Below are positions 51,754-60,805 of a stretch of DNA of 64,000 nucleotides, piece after piece (position 1 is the first letter of the stretch; every line of letters starts with the position of its first letter). The position numbers and the translations under genes are program-made. The notes beneath the pieces were generated by a model. It had not been told where the DNA came from. It saw only the letters and a program-made list of their open reading frames with translations, and ran no database searches. The stretch comes from Trichobilharzia szidati (lineage: Eukaryota; Platyhelminthes; Trematoda; Strigeidida; Schistosomatidae): assembly GCA_944472155.2 (NCBI GenBank), contig OX235271.1:20467710-20531709 (forward strand). The letters run 5' to 3'.

Positions 51754-52096
51754 ACTGTTCCTTAACGAATCCATTACGCTTCAGAGTTTTTCATGTTGGC
51801 AGTATTTTCATATGTGCAAATCATCGAAAACTATCTATATACCTTTAGAAATTTATGTAAAATTCCTAATGTACGGTGATTGGAATCACCTCATCTATTC
51901 TTTGTTAAGCTAGTATTCTTTGATTCCGGTGACCTTAGAAATAAATAAAAAACAAAACATAAACAGATATATGATTATAACTGTAATTATTATCATACCA
52001 CACACAAAAAGAAACGTGATGTACTTTGGATTATATTCTAGAAAGCGTAATGGTGTTCTTATACGTGGCAAGTGCAAATTAGGTCACAGAATAGAC
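51754..52096. other. Upstream region of the candidate micro-exon gene
   Basis: Unique AT-rich sequence. No repeat or gene recognised. Presumed promoter-proximal DNA. Confidence 0.4.
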
Positions 52097-52105
52097 TATA
52101 TAAAG
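52097..52105 (+). promoter_or_regulatory. TATA box of the candidate micro-exon gene
   Basis: TATATAAAG, a strong TATA match, 54 bases before the ATG at 52159. A start site 25-32 bases downstream (about 52127-52135) would give a 5' UTR of about 30 bases rich in AAG. Confidence 0.55.
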
Positions 52106-52158
52106 ACATGTTTCTATTTGCTCACACGTTTACGGCAAAGAAGAAGAAGAAGAAAAAG

Positions 52159-52237
52159 ATGATGATGATGAAGACGTTCTGTGCACTGTTGCTGATTGTT
52201 CAAGCGCTTACAATATTCATCAAGCCAAGCGAAGCAA
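52159..52237 (+). CDS. Micro-exon gene, exon 1 (signal peptide)
   Basis: Four in-frame ATGs, then KTFCALLLIVQALTIFI and KPSEA: 26 codons with a charged start, a hydrophobic core and a small-residue cleavage site after SEA. The exon ends in phase 1 before a perfect GTAAGT donor at 52238. The TATA box lies just upstream. A first exon that encodes little more than a signal peptide, followed by symmetric micro-exons, is the layout of schistosome MEGs, whose products are secreted. I do not recognise which MEG this is. In-frame upstream ATGs (52072, 52108) lie before the expected transcription start. No transcript evidence is available, and the downstream exons are inferred. Confidence 0.6.
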
Positions 52238-54343
52238 GTAAGTACAATCTTGTTTCAAATAGAATTTGACATATTCAAAACAGTTTACTCTCATTGGCGT
52301 ACCACATTTTAAATGTATTTATCACTTTATAAAAACCACAATCATGTCAAAGTTAATCTGATTCACATAAGTTATATTGAGTTGTGTAATTTAAGTACAC
52401 AGATATGTCTTTCCGATTTATTCGATGAAATTTCTTCATTATGACAACAGCAGACATTGTAGACATTATTATTATTATTGTTCCCTTGGGTTCCTAGTGG
52501 AACATAGGGCTTCAACTGCACGTCTCCACTTGCTTCTGTCTTCTGCTGTTCTTTTCACTTGCGTCCATGTTATTCCATACTGTTTCATCTCCTCCTCACA
52601 CGATCTCCTCCATGTCACCCTTGGACGTCCCACTCGATGCTTCCCTTTCGGGTTCCACTCGAGGGCTTGACGCGCGATGTCACTCAACGGCCTCCTCAGC
52701 GAGTGTCCAATCCATCTCCACTTCCTCCTGCATATTTGTTGGGCGATTGGTTCCTGTTTCGTTTGTTCCCATAGCTTCTTGTTTGTGATTCTTTCTGGCC
52801 ATCGAATCTTCAGTATGGAGCGAAGACAGTTGTTGATAAAGGTCTGCAACAGGCTGTTGGAAATATTCTTGGTGACCCGCCAAGTTTCTGATCCGTAAAG
52901 CAAAATTGACTTGACGTTTGTATTGAAAATCCGAATTTTGTTGTTGATGGTGAGTGACGAAGATTTCCAGATTGGTTTCAGGTTGATGAATGTGTTTCTC
53001 GCCTTCCCGATTCTCGAATTGACATCCTCGTCCGTTCCTCCTGTAGTTGAGACAATGCTCCCCAGATAGGTGAAAGAATTAACCTCTTTCAAATCCCTCC
53101 CGTTGATGGTGATTGGCACTGGATGTTGCTGCTGCTGTTGTTGGTTGGTTATTTTCATAACCTCCGTCTTGTCTATGTTCACCTGGAGTCCTGTCTTTGC
53201 TGCTTCTTCGACCAGTTTGTCGGTTTTCGCTTGTAAGTCTTCGATTTTGTGTGACATCAAACATAAATCATCCACGCGCGAAATCCAGGTCTTCTAGGTT
53301 CTTCACGTCGGTCCAGGATATCCCTGTCTTCTCGTTTCCCACTGTCTGACGCATAATCCAGTCCACCACAATTACGAATATCATTGGTGATAGTAAGCAC
53401 CCTTGTCTGACTCCTTTGTTTACTCCAAACGCTTCGCTGAGTTTTCCGTTGTGGATCAGTTGACATGTGCCGTTGTCGTACAGTTGTTGAATAAGGTTGA
53501 TGAATATTTGCGGTACACCGTAGTACTCGAGTAGTTTCCAAATTACTTCGCGGTCTTTTATTGTAGACATTAGGAATACTCAAATGGAAACAACTCAAGA
53601 CAAACTTACAATATTCCACTGAATTATCGAAACATCACGAACATATATATATATATATATATACAACAGAGACTGATAAAAGAATTTTCACGTTATCCAA
53701 TGCACTGCCCAATAAATAATGAAATATTCAATAGGCCTTACCACTAAAATTGAGAAGAAGAGGGCAAAATGCAACTGCAAACAACTGATATCATTGCTAG
53801 GAAAAAAATTCAATATCTAGTTGAACAGCGCCAAACACAGGTTGTGGGCAAAAACCGGTGTTATAATCCACACTAAGCATATTGGCAGACATGGTTATAA
53901 TAATTGCTGAAATTCCGTCTGATTCTCAAGCCCCGACATAACAAAAATTATACCAGAGAATTAAACGACGAAATCAGTCGCATAAAATCGATCACAATCT
54001 TTCATAGTAGACACGAAAATTCATTGCAAAGAAATACAAACGTCACAAAAAAAAGACAGTGTTATACGTTACAGAACACAGTGTTTCAAATCACCATTCG
54101 TAAATGAAATTCAATACGTGTACAGAACCGATCTGGATAGGCACAACAAATTATGAAAACCTTGTGCAATGACACAAACTAGTATTGTGAAGAAGTGGTA
54201 TTCGGTGTATGGTTATGTCCTCACAGAGAAAGAATGAACGTGCAAGTGATTTGTTATGTTTCCAATGTATTAACATAAATACGCAGTTGTTTAATTCAAA
54301 TCAATTACAAATATCTTCATTACTATTTTCACTGAATTAAAAG
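52238..54343 (+). other. Candidate intron 1 of the micro-exon gene
   Basis: Runs from the GTAAGT donor to the acceptor before micro-exon 1. It contains a recent RTE insertion (52469-53559) and a (TA)n run at 53643-53664. No other exon candidate with AG and GTRAGT borders was seen in it. Confidence 0.45.
52469..53559 (-). mobile_element. RTE-type LINE, 5'-truncated copy E
   Basis: Bounded by a perfect 13-bp target-site duplication attgtagacatta (52456-52468 and 53560-53572). A 266-codon open stretch runs from DDLCLMSHKIEDL to the end of the ORF (STRNPREQ), with SILLYGSETW, KIRWPERITNKKLWEQ and CRRKWRWIGHSLRRPL. Just upstream, at the catalytic motif, a frame break separates it from LSEAFGVNKGVRQGCLLSPM. 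It is the best preserved RTE here and a recent arrival in the intron. Confidence 0.9.
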
Positions 54344-54355
54344 ATTATTACCCAA
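54344..54355 (+). CDS. Candidate micro-exon 1 (12 nt)
   Basis: ATTATTACCCAA between the acceptor gaattaaaag and a perfect GTAAGT donor. In the phase left by exon 1 it reads N-Y-Y-P. It shares only 3 of 12 bases with the exon in the next repeat copy, although the surrounding sequence is about 90% alike. Confidence 0.5.
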
Positions 54356-54762
54356 GTAAGTATCATTGATGAATGTATTCTGTTTATTATCAAGTCACAT
54401 AGTAGAATTTGGAAGAATATAAGTGTCAGCATTATGAAGATTTGACACGAATAACTACGCACTTTTTTATTTGAAATTTCTTTCAAATATCTTTTTTTAT
54501 TTAAAATAATTTAACAGGGTTTGGACACAAACAAATTGATGATTACTGACATGAATAAATGGAAAGAATAAATCAAATTAACTAGGCAGATACAACATAA
54601 ACAGGCATCAGAGTGGGGAATTTTAAATATGTTGAATATGAGGATACAGATAAGGTGTGAAATAACATTCAGCACATGCTGAGTAAACTCAAACTGTGCC
54701 GTTCCAAATAAATCGGGTAGGCGTAACTCTCCGTGCCCATAATGGAACAACTGATTTCTCAG

Positions 54763-54768
54763 TAGATT
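54763..54768 (+). CDS. Very weak candidate 6-nt micro-exon (TAGATT)
   Basis: ctgatttctcag, TAGATT, gtaatg. It recurs in the same place in the other copies (near 55771, 57031 and 59916), with a poorer donor in one. The length is a multiple of three and phase 1 avoids the TAG. Unlike the 12-15 nt exons it does not vary, so it may be chance. Confidence 0.12.
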
Positions 54769-55349
54769 GTAATGCAAGCGATTTGTGGAAGTCAGTTCGA
54801 TGGAGATCAGAATTGAAATGAACCAACCAAACAGTGTTAGCAGAAATCAGTGTTGCGCTGCACAGTCAGCATACTGTCAGACGTGCTTGTAATCACTCCT
54901 AGGTTGTCGTGTCCTTCTCAAACCCAGACGTCACCTCCTGCAGTCGAGAATTGAGGCTTCTGTCTTCTTTCCTCTTCAATCTCTCGTCCATCTTGTCAGT
55001 AGACAACCACGCACATCAATCACAGATAGAAGCAATCAATCATCACAAAGACTCTGAGGATGTTACTGGTTTCTGAACAGAGTGTTTCAATTCAATTCAC
55101 CATTCGTAAATGAAATTCAATACGTGTAAAGAACCGATCTGCATAGGCACAACATATTATGAAAACGTTGTGCAATGACACAAACTAGTATTGTGAAGAA
55201 GTGGTATTCGGTGTATGGTTATGTCCTCACAGAGAAAGAATGAACGTGCAAGTGATTTGTTATGTTTCCAATGTATTGACATAAGTACGCAGTTGTTTAA
55301 TTCAAATCACTTACAAATATCTTCATTACTATTTCTACTGAATTAACAG

Positions 55350-55361
55350 CGTTTCGTGATA
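55350..55361 (+). CDS. Candidate micro-exon 2 (12 nt)
   Basis: CGTTTCGTGATA between gaattaacag and GTGAGT, after a pyrimidine-rich tract. Reads T-F-R-D in phase 1. Confidence 0.5.
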
Positions 55362-56355
55362 GTGAGTATCATTGATGAAAGCATTTTGTTCATTATAAAG
55401 TCAATTAGTAGAATTTGGAAAAATATAATTATCAGCATTATGAAGATTTGACACGCATAAAAACGCAGCTGTTTATTTGAAATTTCTTTCAAATACCATT
55501 TTTTATTTAAAATAATTTAACAGGGTTTGGACACAAACAAATTGATGAATACTGACATGAATAAATGGAAAGAATAAATCAAATTAACCAGGAAGATACA
55601 CTATAAACAGGCATCAGAGTGGGGAATTTTAAATATGTTGAATATGAGGATACAGATAAGGTGTGAAATAACATTCAGCACATGCTGAGTAAACTCAAAC
55701 TGTGCCTTTCCAAATAGATCAGGTAGGCGTAACTCTCAGTGCCCATAAGGGAACAACTGATTTCTCAGTAGATTGTAATGCAAGCGATTTGTGGAAGTCA
55801 GTTCGATGGAGATCAGAATTCAAATGAGCCAACCACACAGTGTTGGCAGAAATCAGTGTTGCGCTGCACAGTCAGCATACTGTCAGACGTGCTTGTAATC
55901 ACTCCTAGGTTGTCGTGTCCTTCTCAAACCCAGACGTCACCTCCTGCAGTCGAGAATTAAGGCTTCTGTCTTCTTTCCTCTTCAATCTCTCGTCCATCTT
56001 GTCAGTAGACAACCACGCACATCAATCACAGATAGAAGCAATCAATCATCACAAAGACTCTGAGGATGGTACTGGTTTCTGAACAGAGTGTTTCAATTCA
56101 ATTCACCATTCGTAAATGAAATTCAATACGTGTACAGAACCGATCTGCATAGGCACAACATATTATGAAAACGTTGTGCAATGACACAAACTAGTATTGT
56201 GAAGAAGTGATATTCGGTGTATGGTTATGACCTCACAGAGAAAGAATGAACGGGCAAGTGATTTGTTATGTTTCCAATGTATTTACATAAATACGCAGTT
56301 GTTTAATTCAAATCACTTGCAAATGTCTTCATTACTATTTCTACTGAATTAACAG

Positions 56356-56367
56356 CGTATCGTGATA
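56356..56367 (+). CDS. Candidate micro-exon 3 (12 nt)
   Basis: CGTATCGTGATA between gaattaacag and GTGAGT. Reads T-Y-R-D in phase 1. Differs from micro-exon 2 by one base, a Phe to Tyr change. Confidence 0.5.
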
Positions 56368-56604
56368 GTGAGTATCATTGATGAAAGCATTTTGTTCATT
56401 ATAAAGTCAATTAGTAGAATTTGGAAAAATATAATTATCAGCATTATGAAGATTTGACACGCATAAATACGCAGTTGTTTATTTGAAATTTCTTTCAAAT
56501 ATTTTTTTTAATTTAAAATAATTTAACAGGGTTTGGACATAAACAAATTGATGAATACTGACATGAATAAATAGAAAGAATAAATCAAATTAACTAGGCA
56601 GATA

Positions 56605-56843
56605 GTGCGTCGGTGGCATAGCGGTTAGGACGCTCGCCGACCATGCACATGGTCCAGGGTTCGATCCCCGGCCGGCGCACTCCTTTACCTCGCTAAGCCA
56701 GAAATAAAAAGCTGGTGAAGAGGAAAGGTTGGGCATGAGGCTAGCAACCCCATCCTGTAAAAATAAACACTGCTACTGAAACTTCAAGCCTCTAGCTTGA
56801 AGCCCTATGTTCCACTGGGAACGTGAAGGAATAAAAAAAAAAA
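56605..56843 (+). mobile_element. tRNA-derived SINE (family 3) with RTE-like body and tail
   Basis: Perfect 13-bp target-site duplication aactaggcagata (56592-56604 and 56844-56856). Head: acceptor-stem-like pairing of gtgcgtc with ggcgcac, A box TGGCATAGCGG at 56614-56624, B box GGTTCGATCCC at 56658-56668. The middle (gggcatgaggctagcaac) resembles the RTE 5' UTR and the tail (ttgaagccctatgttccact) matches the RTE 3' end, followed by a long A-tract. The intact structure and duplication make it the youngest element in the array. Confidence 0.9.
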
Positions 56844-57613
56844 AACTAGGCAGATACAACATAAACTGGCATCAGAGTGGGGAATTTTAAATATGTTGAA
56901 TATGAGGATACAGATAAGGTGTGAAATAACATTCACCACATGCTGAGTAAACTCAAACTGTGCCGTTCCAAATAAATCGGGTAGGCGTGACTCTCAGTGG
57001 CCATAAGGCAACACCTGATTTCTCAGTAGATTGTTATGCAAGCGATTTGTGGAAGTCAGTTCGATGGAGATCAGAATTCAAATTAGCCAACCACATAGTG
57101 TTAGCAGAAACCAGTGTTGCGCTGCACAGTCAGAATACTGTCAGACGTGCTTGTAATCACTCCTAGGTTGTCGTGTCCTTCTCAAACCCAGACGTCACCT
57201 CCTGCAGTCGAGAATTAAGGCTTCTGTCTTCTTTCCTCTTCAATCTCTCGTCCATCTTGTCAGTAGACAACCACGCACATCAATCACAGATAGAAGCAAT
57301 CAATCATCACAAAGACTCTGAGGATGGTACTGGTTTCTGAACAGAGTGTTTCAATTCAATTCACCATTCGTAAATGAAATTCAATACGTGTACAGAACCG
57401 ATCTGCATAGGCACAACATATTATGAAAACGTTGTGCAATGACACAAACTAGTATTGTGAAGAAGTGATATTCGGTGTATGGTTATGACCTCACAGAGAA
57501 AGAATGAACGGGCAAGTGATTTGTTATGTTTCCAATGTATTTACATAAATACGCAGTTGTTTAATTCAAATCACTTGCAAATGTCTTCATTACTATTTCT
57601 ACTGAATTAACAG

Positions 57614-57625
57614 CGTATCGTGATA
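57614..57625 (+). CDS. Candidate micro-exon 4 (12 nt)
   Basis: CGTATCGTGATA, identical to micro-exon 3, between gaattaacag and GTGAGT. It lies in the last full-similarity part of the array. Confidence 0.5.
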
Positions 57626-57789
57626 GTGAGTATCATTGATGAAAGCATTTTGTTCATTATAAAGTCAATTAGTAGAATTTGGAAAAATATAATTATCAGC
57701 ATTATGAAGATTTGACACGCATAAATACGCAGTTGTTTATTTGAAATTTCTTTCAAATATCTTTTTTTTTATTTAAAATATTTTAACAG

Positions 57790-57801
57790 GGTTTGAACCG
57801 T
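57790..57801 (+). CDS. Candidate micro-exon 5 (12 nt)
   Basis: GGTTTGAACCGT between a T-rich tract ending ttttaacag and a perfect GTAAGT donor. Reads R-F-E-P in phase 1. The intron after it resembles the intron after the other micro-exons (taggatttggaaatatataa; gatgaggatttgacac). In repeat copies 1-3 the same acceptor is present (54517, 55523, 56527) but the donor is not, because the copy junction lies there. Confidence 0.5.
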
Positions 57802-57809
57802 GTAAGTTT

Positions 57810-58001
57810 TTAGTTCTGTAAACATTTTGTATTATATAATTTTTCACAGTAGGATTTGGAAATATATAATTATCCGCATGATGAGGATTTGACACTCCAT
57901 TTAATGCCTCTTGATATCTGAACATGGATTCGACTAATTTATTTTCAACAAAGTTATTGTGGATAACAACCGATATATTGCAGATTGAATGATGGGTGAA
58001 T
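57810..58001. other. Intron-like sequence after micro-exon 5
   Basis: Resembles 60515-60690, the sequence after micro-exon 6, for example gtattgcctc/aatgcctctt and aacaaagttattgtggataa. Confidence 0.5.
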
Positions 58002-58200
58002 TTTTGTGCATTGGTAGCACTGTGGTTAAGATTCTAGGCGACCATTCACATGGTCCTGGGGTTTTTCTGCTGTCGACGCACACTTTGTAACTATCATCGC
58101 TCTGCTAATTTTGCGCTACCGATATCATATGCTGGAATTTCCATACATATACCAAAAATACTGTGCGGTTTCTATCTATAATCAAATTAATCAGTATCTT
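58002..58200 (+). mobile_element. tRNA-derived SINE (family 1), decayed copy
   Basis: gtgcattggtagcactgtgg head and gaccattcacatggtcctgg, with the B box badly mutated. The body has ctgctaattttgcgctaccg and a tail like the other family 1 copies. Confidence 0.55.
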
Positions 58201-58605
58201 CATGCAATGACAAATATACAGCTGATAAAATGAATATTCCTAGGATGAACGTTTATGCACATCTTTCAACATGAAAATTAATAATTTTGATGAAGCAATA
58301 TGAAGTCATAATGTGCCTGTATCGTATAATTATTTTTGCGCGACTCATACCGAAGTATCTGATAACCATGGACTTTGCATAGGAATATATTTGTTATTTT
58401 TATAAAGTGTGAAGTGTTAATGAAATAGATTCAGGTCAAGTTGAAACGATATATTCAATGTCAAAATTACAATAAAATCCACTTAATCAAATAGCAAAGG
58501 TTATAGTACATCTGCTATGGTATCAAAACCAAAAATTTACGAAAAATTGTTGAATTTGATGACGAATTGCATTTAAACACCGACAAGTGGTGTAAACTCT
58601 CTAAA
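58201..58605. other. Non-coding AT-rich stretch
   Basis: Nothing recognised. Confidence 0.4.
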
Positions 58606-59265
58606 TGCTAGTGCTTACTTTTACTTTACTTCGGCTATCTCTTACGGAAGGATGAGCCGGCTTCATGAACTTCTCAAATCATCGCTACCCAGGCGCAGCG
58701 ATCTGATGAAGAGAGTTTACGAAGTTTCATGGGAATTTGGTACGAGTGATGTCCCCAGAACCACTCGGCCTTTTGTTTGAGAGTGAAGCTCTAGCCTTTA
58801 CACAACCAAGTGTGACCTACAAGGCAGTAGGAGTGGAGTACGGAGTCAACTATCCATTGGCAGCCGGTGACCGGAGTTCGGTTCATACGCCTTTTTGAAT
58901 GGGGCCAGACATGCAGGACATCCAACAAGCCCTTTGTCCATACGTCTGCCGGTGAGCTCCAGTGAGCTTCATACGCCAGTCGTTGGAGGTTTGGAATCAG
59001 GGTTTAGCCATCTCCCCTAGACTGTCATCCAATGGACAGTCAACCCGGTGAAGAGCGCCGGGCATCCGCTTTCGCCCTCTCACTTTGGTGAAAAACACCT
59101 CCGCCACGTGAAGGCAGTGAATAGGACTTCCTCAGGAGAGGCTATGTAAGACGCCCGGTCATATGGGAGCATTTCAAGAGGTGTGCGGAGGGGTGGCACA
59201 CCCGCAGCGCAAGGCACCCACCCCCGACCATCCTGAGGCTTTAGAGGCCTAGTGTTTACACAAAA
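58606..59265. mobile_element. GC-rich inserted element, unidentified
   Basis: About 650 bases clearly richer in G+C than the flanks. Near-identical 10-mers ctagtgctta and ctagtgttta stand at its two ends and may be a target-site duplication. No long ORF. It could be the 5' UTR or non-coding part of a retroelement. Confidence 0.4.
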
Positions 59266-59684
59266 TTAAAGATACGCCGCAAACATGGTTTACTGGGCAT
59301 CACTGTTATTTTTACAATAAATACCTCCTTTTCACTTAAAATAAGTCTATATTCTCACACATAGAAACTCTTCATTAAATTCATAAATATTCCAATGAAA
59401 AATGCATTTGTCATGGAATTGTTCGAAAAGAGTTCCATAGAATATTGAAATACACAAAATAATAATATTGTAGAATTGATATATATTTCAAAATATATAA
59501 CAAACAAATGCTATTGAATTAAAAATGATTTCATGTTGAAAATAAGTCAATAAATGTTTTCATCCCAATGCATGAAGTATAAAAGTCAGTTCTCTCGAAA
59601 TGTGTTCACTAAATACATATTATAAAATTACGGAGAGTCAGGATACACCCAAGAGAAAATGTTTCAACCGAAGTGACATAAAAA
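59266..59684. other. Non-coding AT-rich stretch
   Basis: Nothing recognised. It leads into the sequence (aaattgatgaatactgacat) that is also found at the junctions inside the tandem array. Confidence 0.4.
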
Positions 59685-60480
59685 AATTGATGAATACTGA
59701 CATAAAATATGCAAAGAATAAATCAAATTAACTAGGCAGATACAACATAAACAGGCATCAGAGCGGGGAATTTTAAATATGTTGAATATGAGGATACAGA
59801 TAAGGTGTGAAATAACATTCACCACATGCTGAGTAAACTCAAACTGTGCCTTTCAAATAAATCGGGTAGGCGTAACTCTCCGTGCCCATAAGGGAACAAC
59901 TGATTTCTCAGTAGATTGTAATGAAAGCGATTTGTGGAAGTCAGTTCGATGGAGATCAGAATTGAAATGAACCAACCACACAGTGTTAGCAGAAATCAGT
60001 GTTGCGCTGCACAGTCAGCATACTGTCAGACGTGGTTGTTATCACTACTAGGTTGTCGTGTCCTTCTCAAACCCAGACGTCACCTCCTGCAGTCGAGAAT
60101 TAAGGCTTCTGTCTTCTTTCCTCTTCAATCTCTCGTCCATCTTGTCAGTAGACAACCACGCACATCAATCACAGATAGAAGCAATCAATCATCACAAAGA
60201 CTCTGAGGATGGTACTGGTTTCTGAACAGAGTGTTTCAATTCAATTCACCATTCGTAAATGAAATTCAATACGTGTAAAGAACCGATCTGCATAGGCACA
60301 ACAAATTATGAAAACGTTGTGCAATGACACAAACTAGTATTGTGAAGAAGTGATATTCGGTGTATGGTTATGTCCTCACAGAGAAAGAATGAACGGGCAA
60401 GTGATTTGTTATGTTTCCAATGTATTTACATAAATACGCAGTTGTTTAATTCAAATCACTTACAAATATCTTCATTACAA
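59685..60480 (+). repeat. Tandem repeat, copy 5
   Basis: Repeats the second part of the unit (aaattgatgaatactgac to gaacagagtgtttc) and the next marker at about 60247. After 60480 it diverges from copies 1-4. Confidence 0.85.
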
Positions 60481-60494
60481 TTTTGATTCAATAG

Positions 60495-60509
60495 CCGAGA
60501 CAAGATTTA
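60495..60509 (+). CDS. Candidate micro-exon 6 (15 nt)
   Basis: CCGAGACAAGATTTA between gattcaatag and GTGAGT. Reads S-E-T-R-F after micro-exon 5 and keeps the frame (15 = 5 codons). It is at the same place in the repeat as micro-exons 1-4 but unlike them in sequence and one codon longer. Confidence 0.5.
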
Positions 60510-60805
60510 GTGAGTGTCACTGATAAAAGCATTTTGTTCATTATAAATTACACAGTAGAATTTGCAATAGATATAATTAACAGCATGATGAAGATTTGAC
60601 ACTTCAGGTATTGCCTCATGGAGTCTGAACATGGATCCGACTAATTTATTTCAACAAAGTTATTGTGGATAACAACCGATAAACCGCTGGTGCGATTATG
60701 AGTAAACAAGTATCACCATGCAATGACAAATATACAGCTAATAAAATGAAAATACACAGGATGAATTTTTGTGCACATTTTTCAACATATGCATTCATAA
60801 TTTTT

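Larger units (their letters stand above)
54090..57800 (+). repeat. About 1-kb tandem repeat array, copies 1-4
   Basis: The marker accattcgtaaatgaaattc recurs at about 54090, 55100, 56102 and 57362. The spacing is about 1.0 kb, or 1.26 kb where a SINE is inserted. Copies 1-3 are full length and copy 4 covers only its first about 440 bases. Identity between neighbours is high by eye. Each copy contains one candidate micro-exon about 240-260 bases after the marker. Confidence 0.9.

Noticed and set aside
52475..53275. A host gene of 266 codons
   Set aside because: The protein is the C-terminal part of an RTE reverse transcriptase ORF and the whole stretch lies inside a target-site duplication.
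55084..55108. Additional exon between gaacag and gtaaatg in each repeat
   Set aside because: It would be 25 bases in most copies, not a multiple of three, and the donor is weak.
55778..55960. Small secreted-protein-like ORF inside the 1-kb repeat
   Set aside because: The reading frame is not kept in the other repeat copies, which differ by indels and stops.
56605..56680. A tRNA gene
   Set aside because: A and B boxes and acceptor pairing are good, but it continues into an RTE-like tail with an A-tract and is bounded by a 13-bp target-site duplication. It is a SINE.
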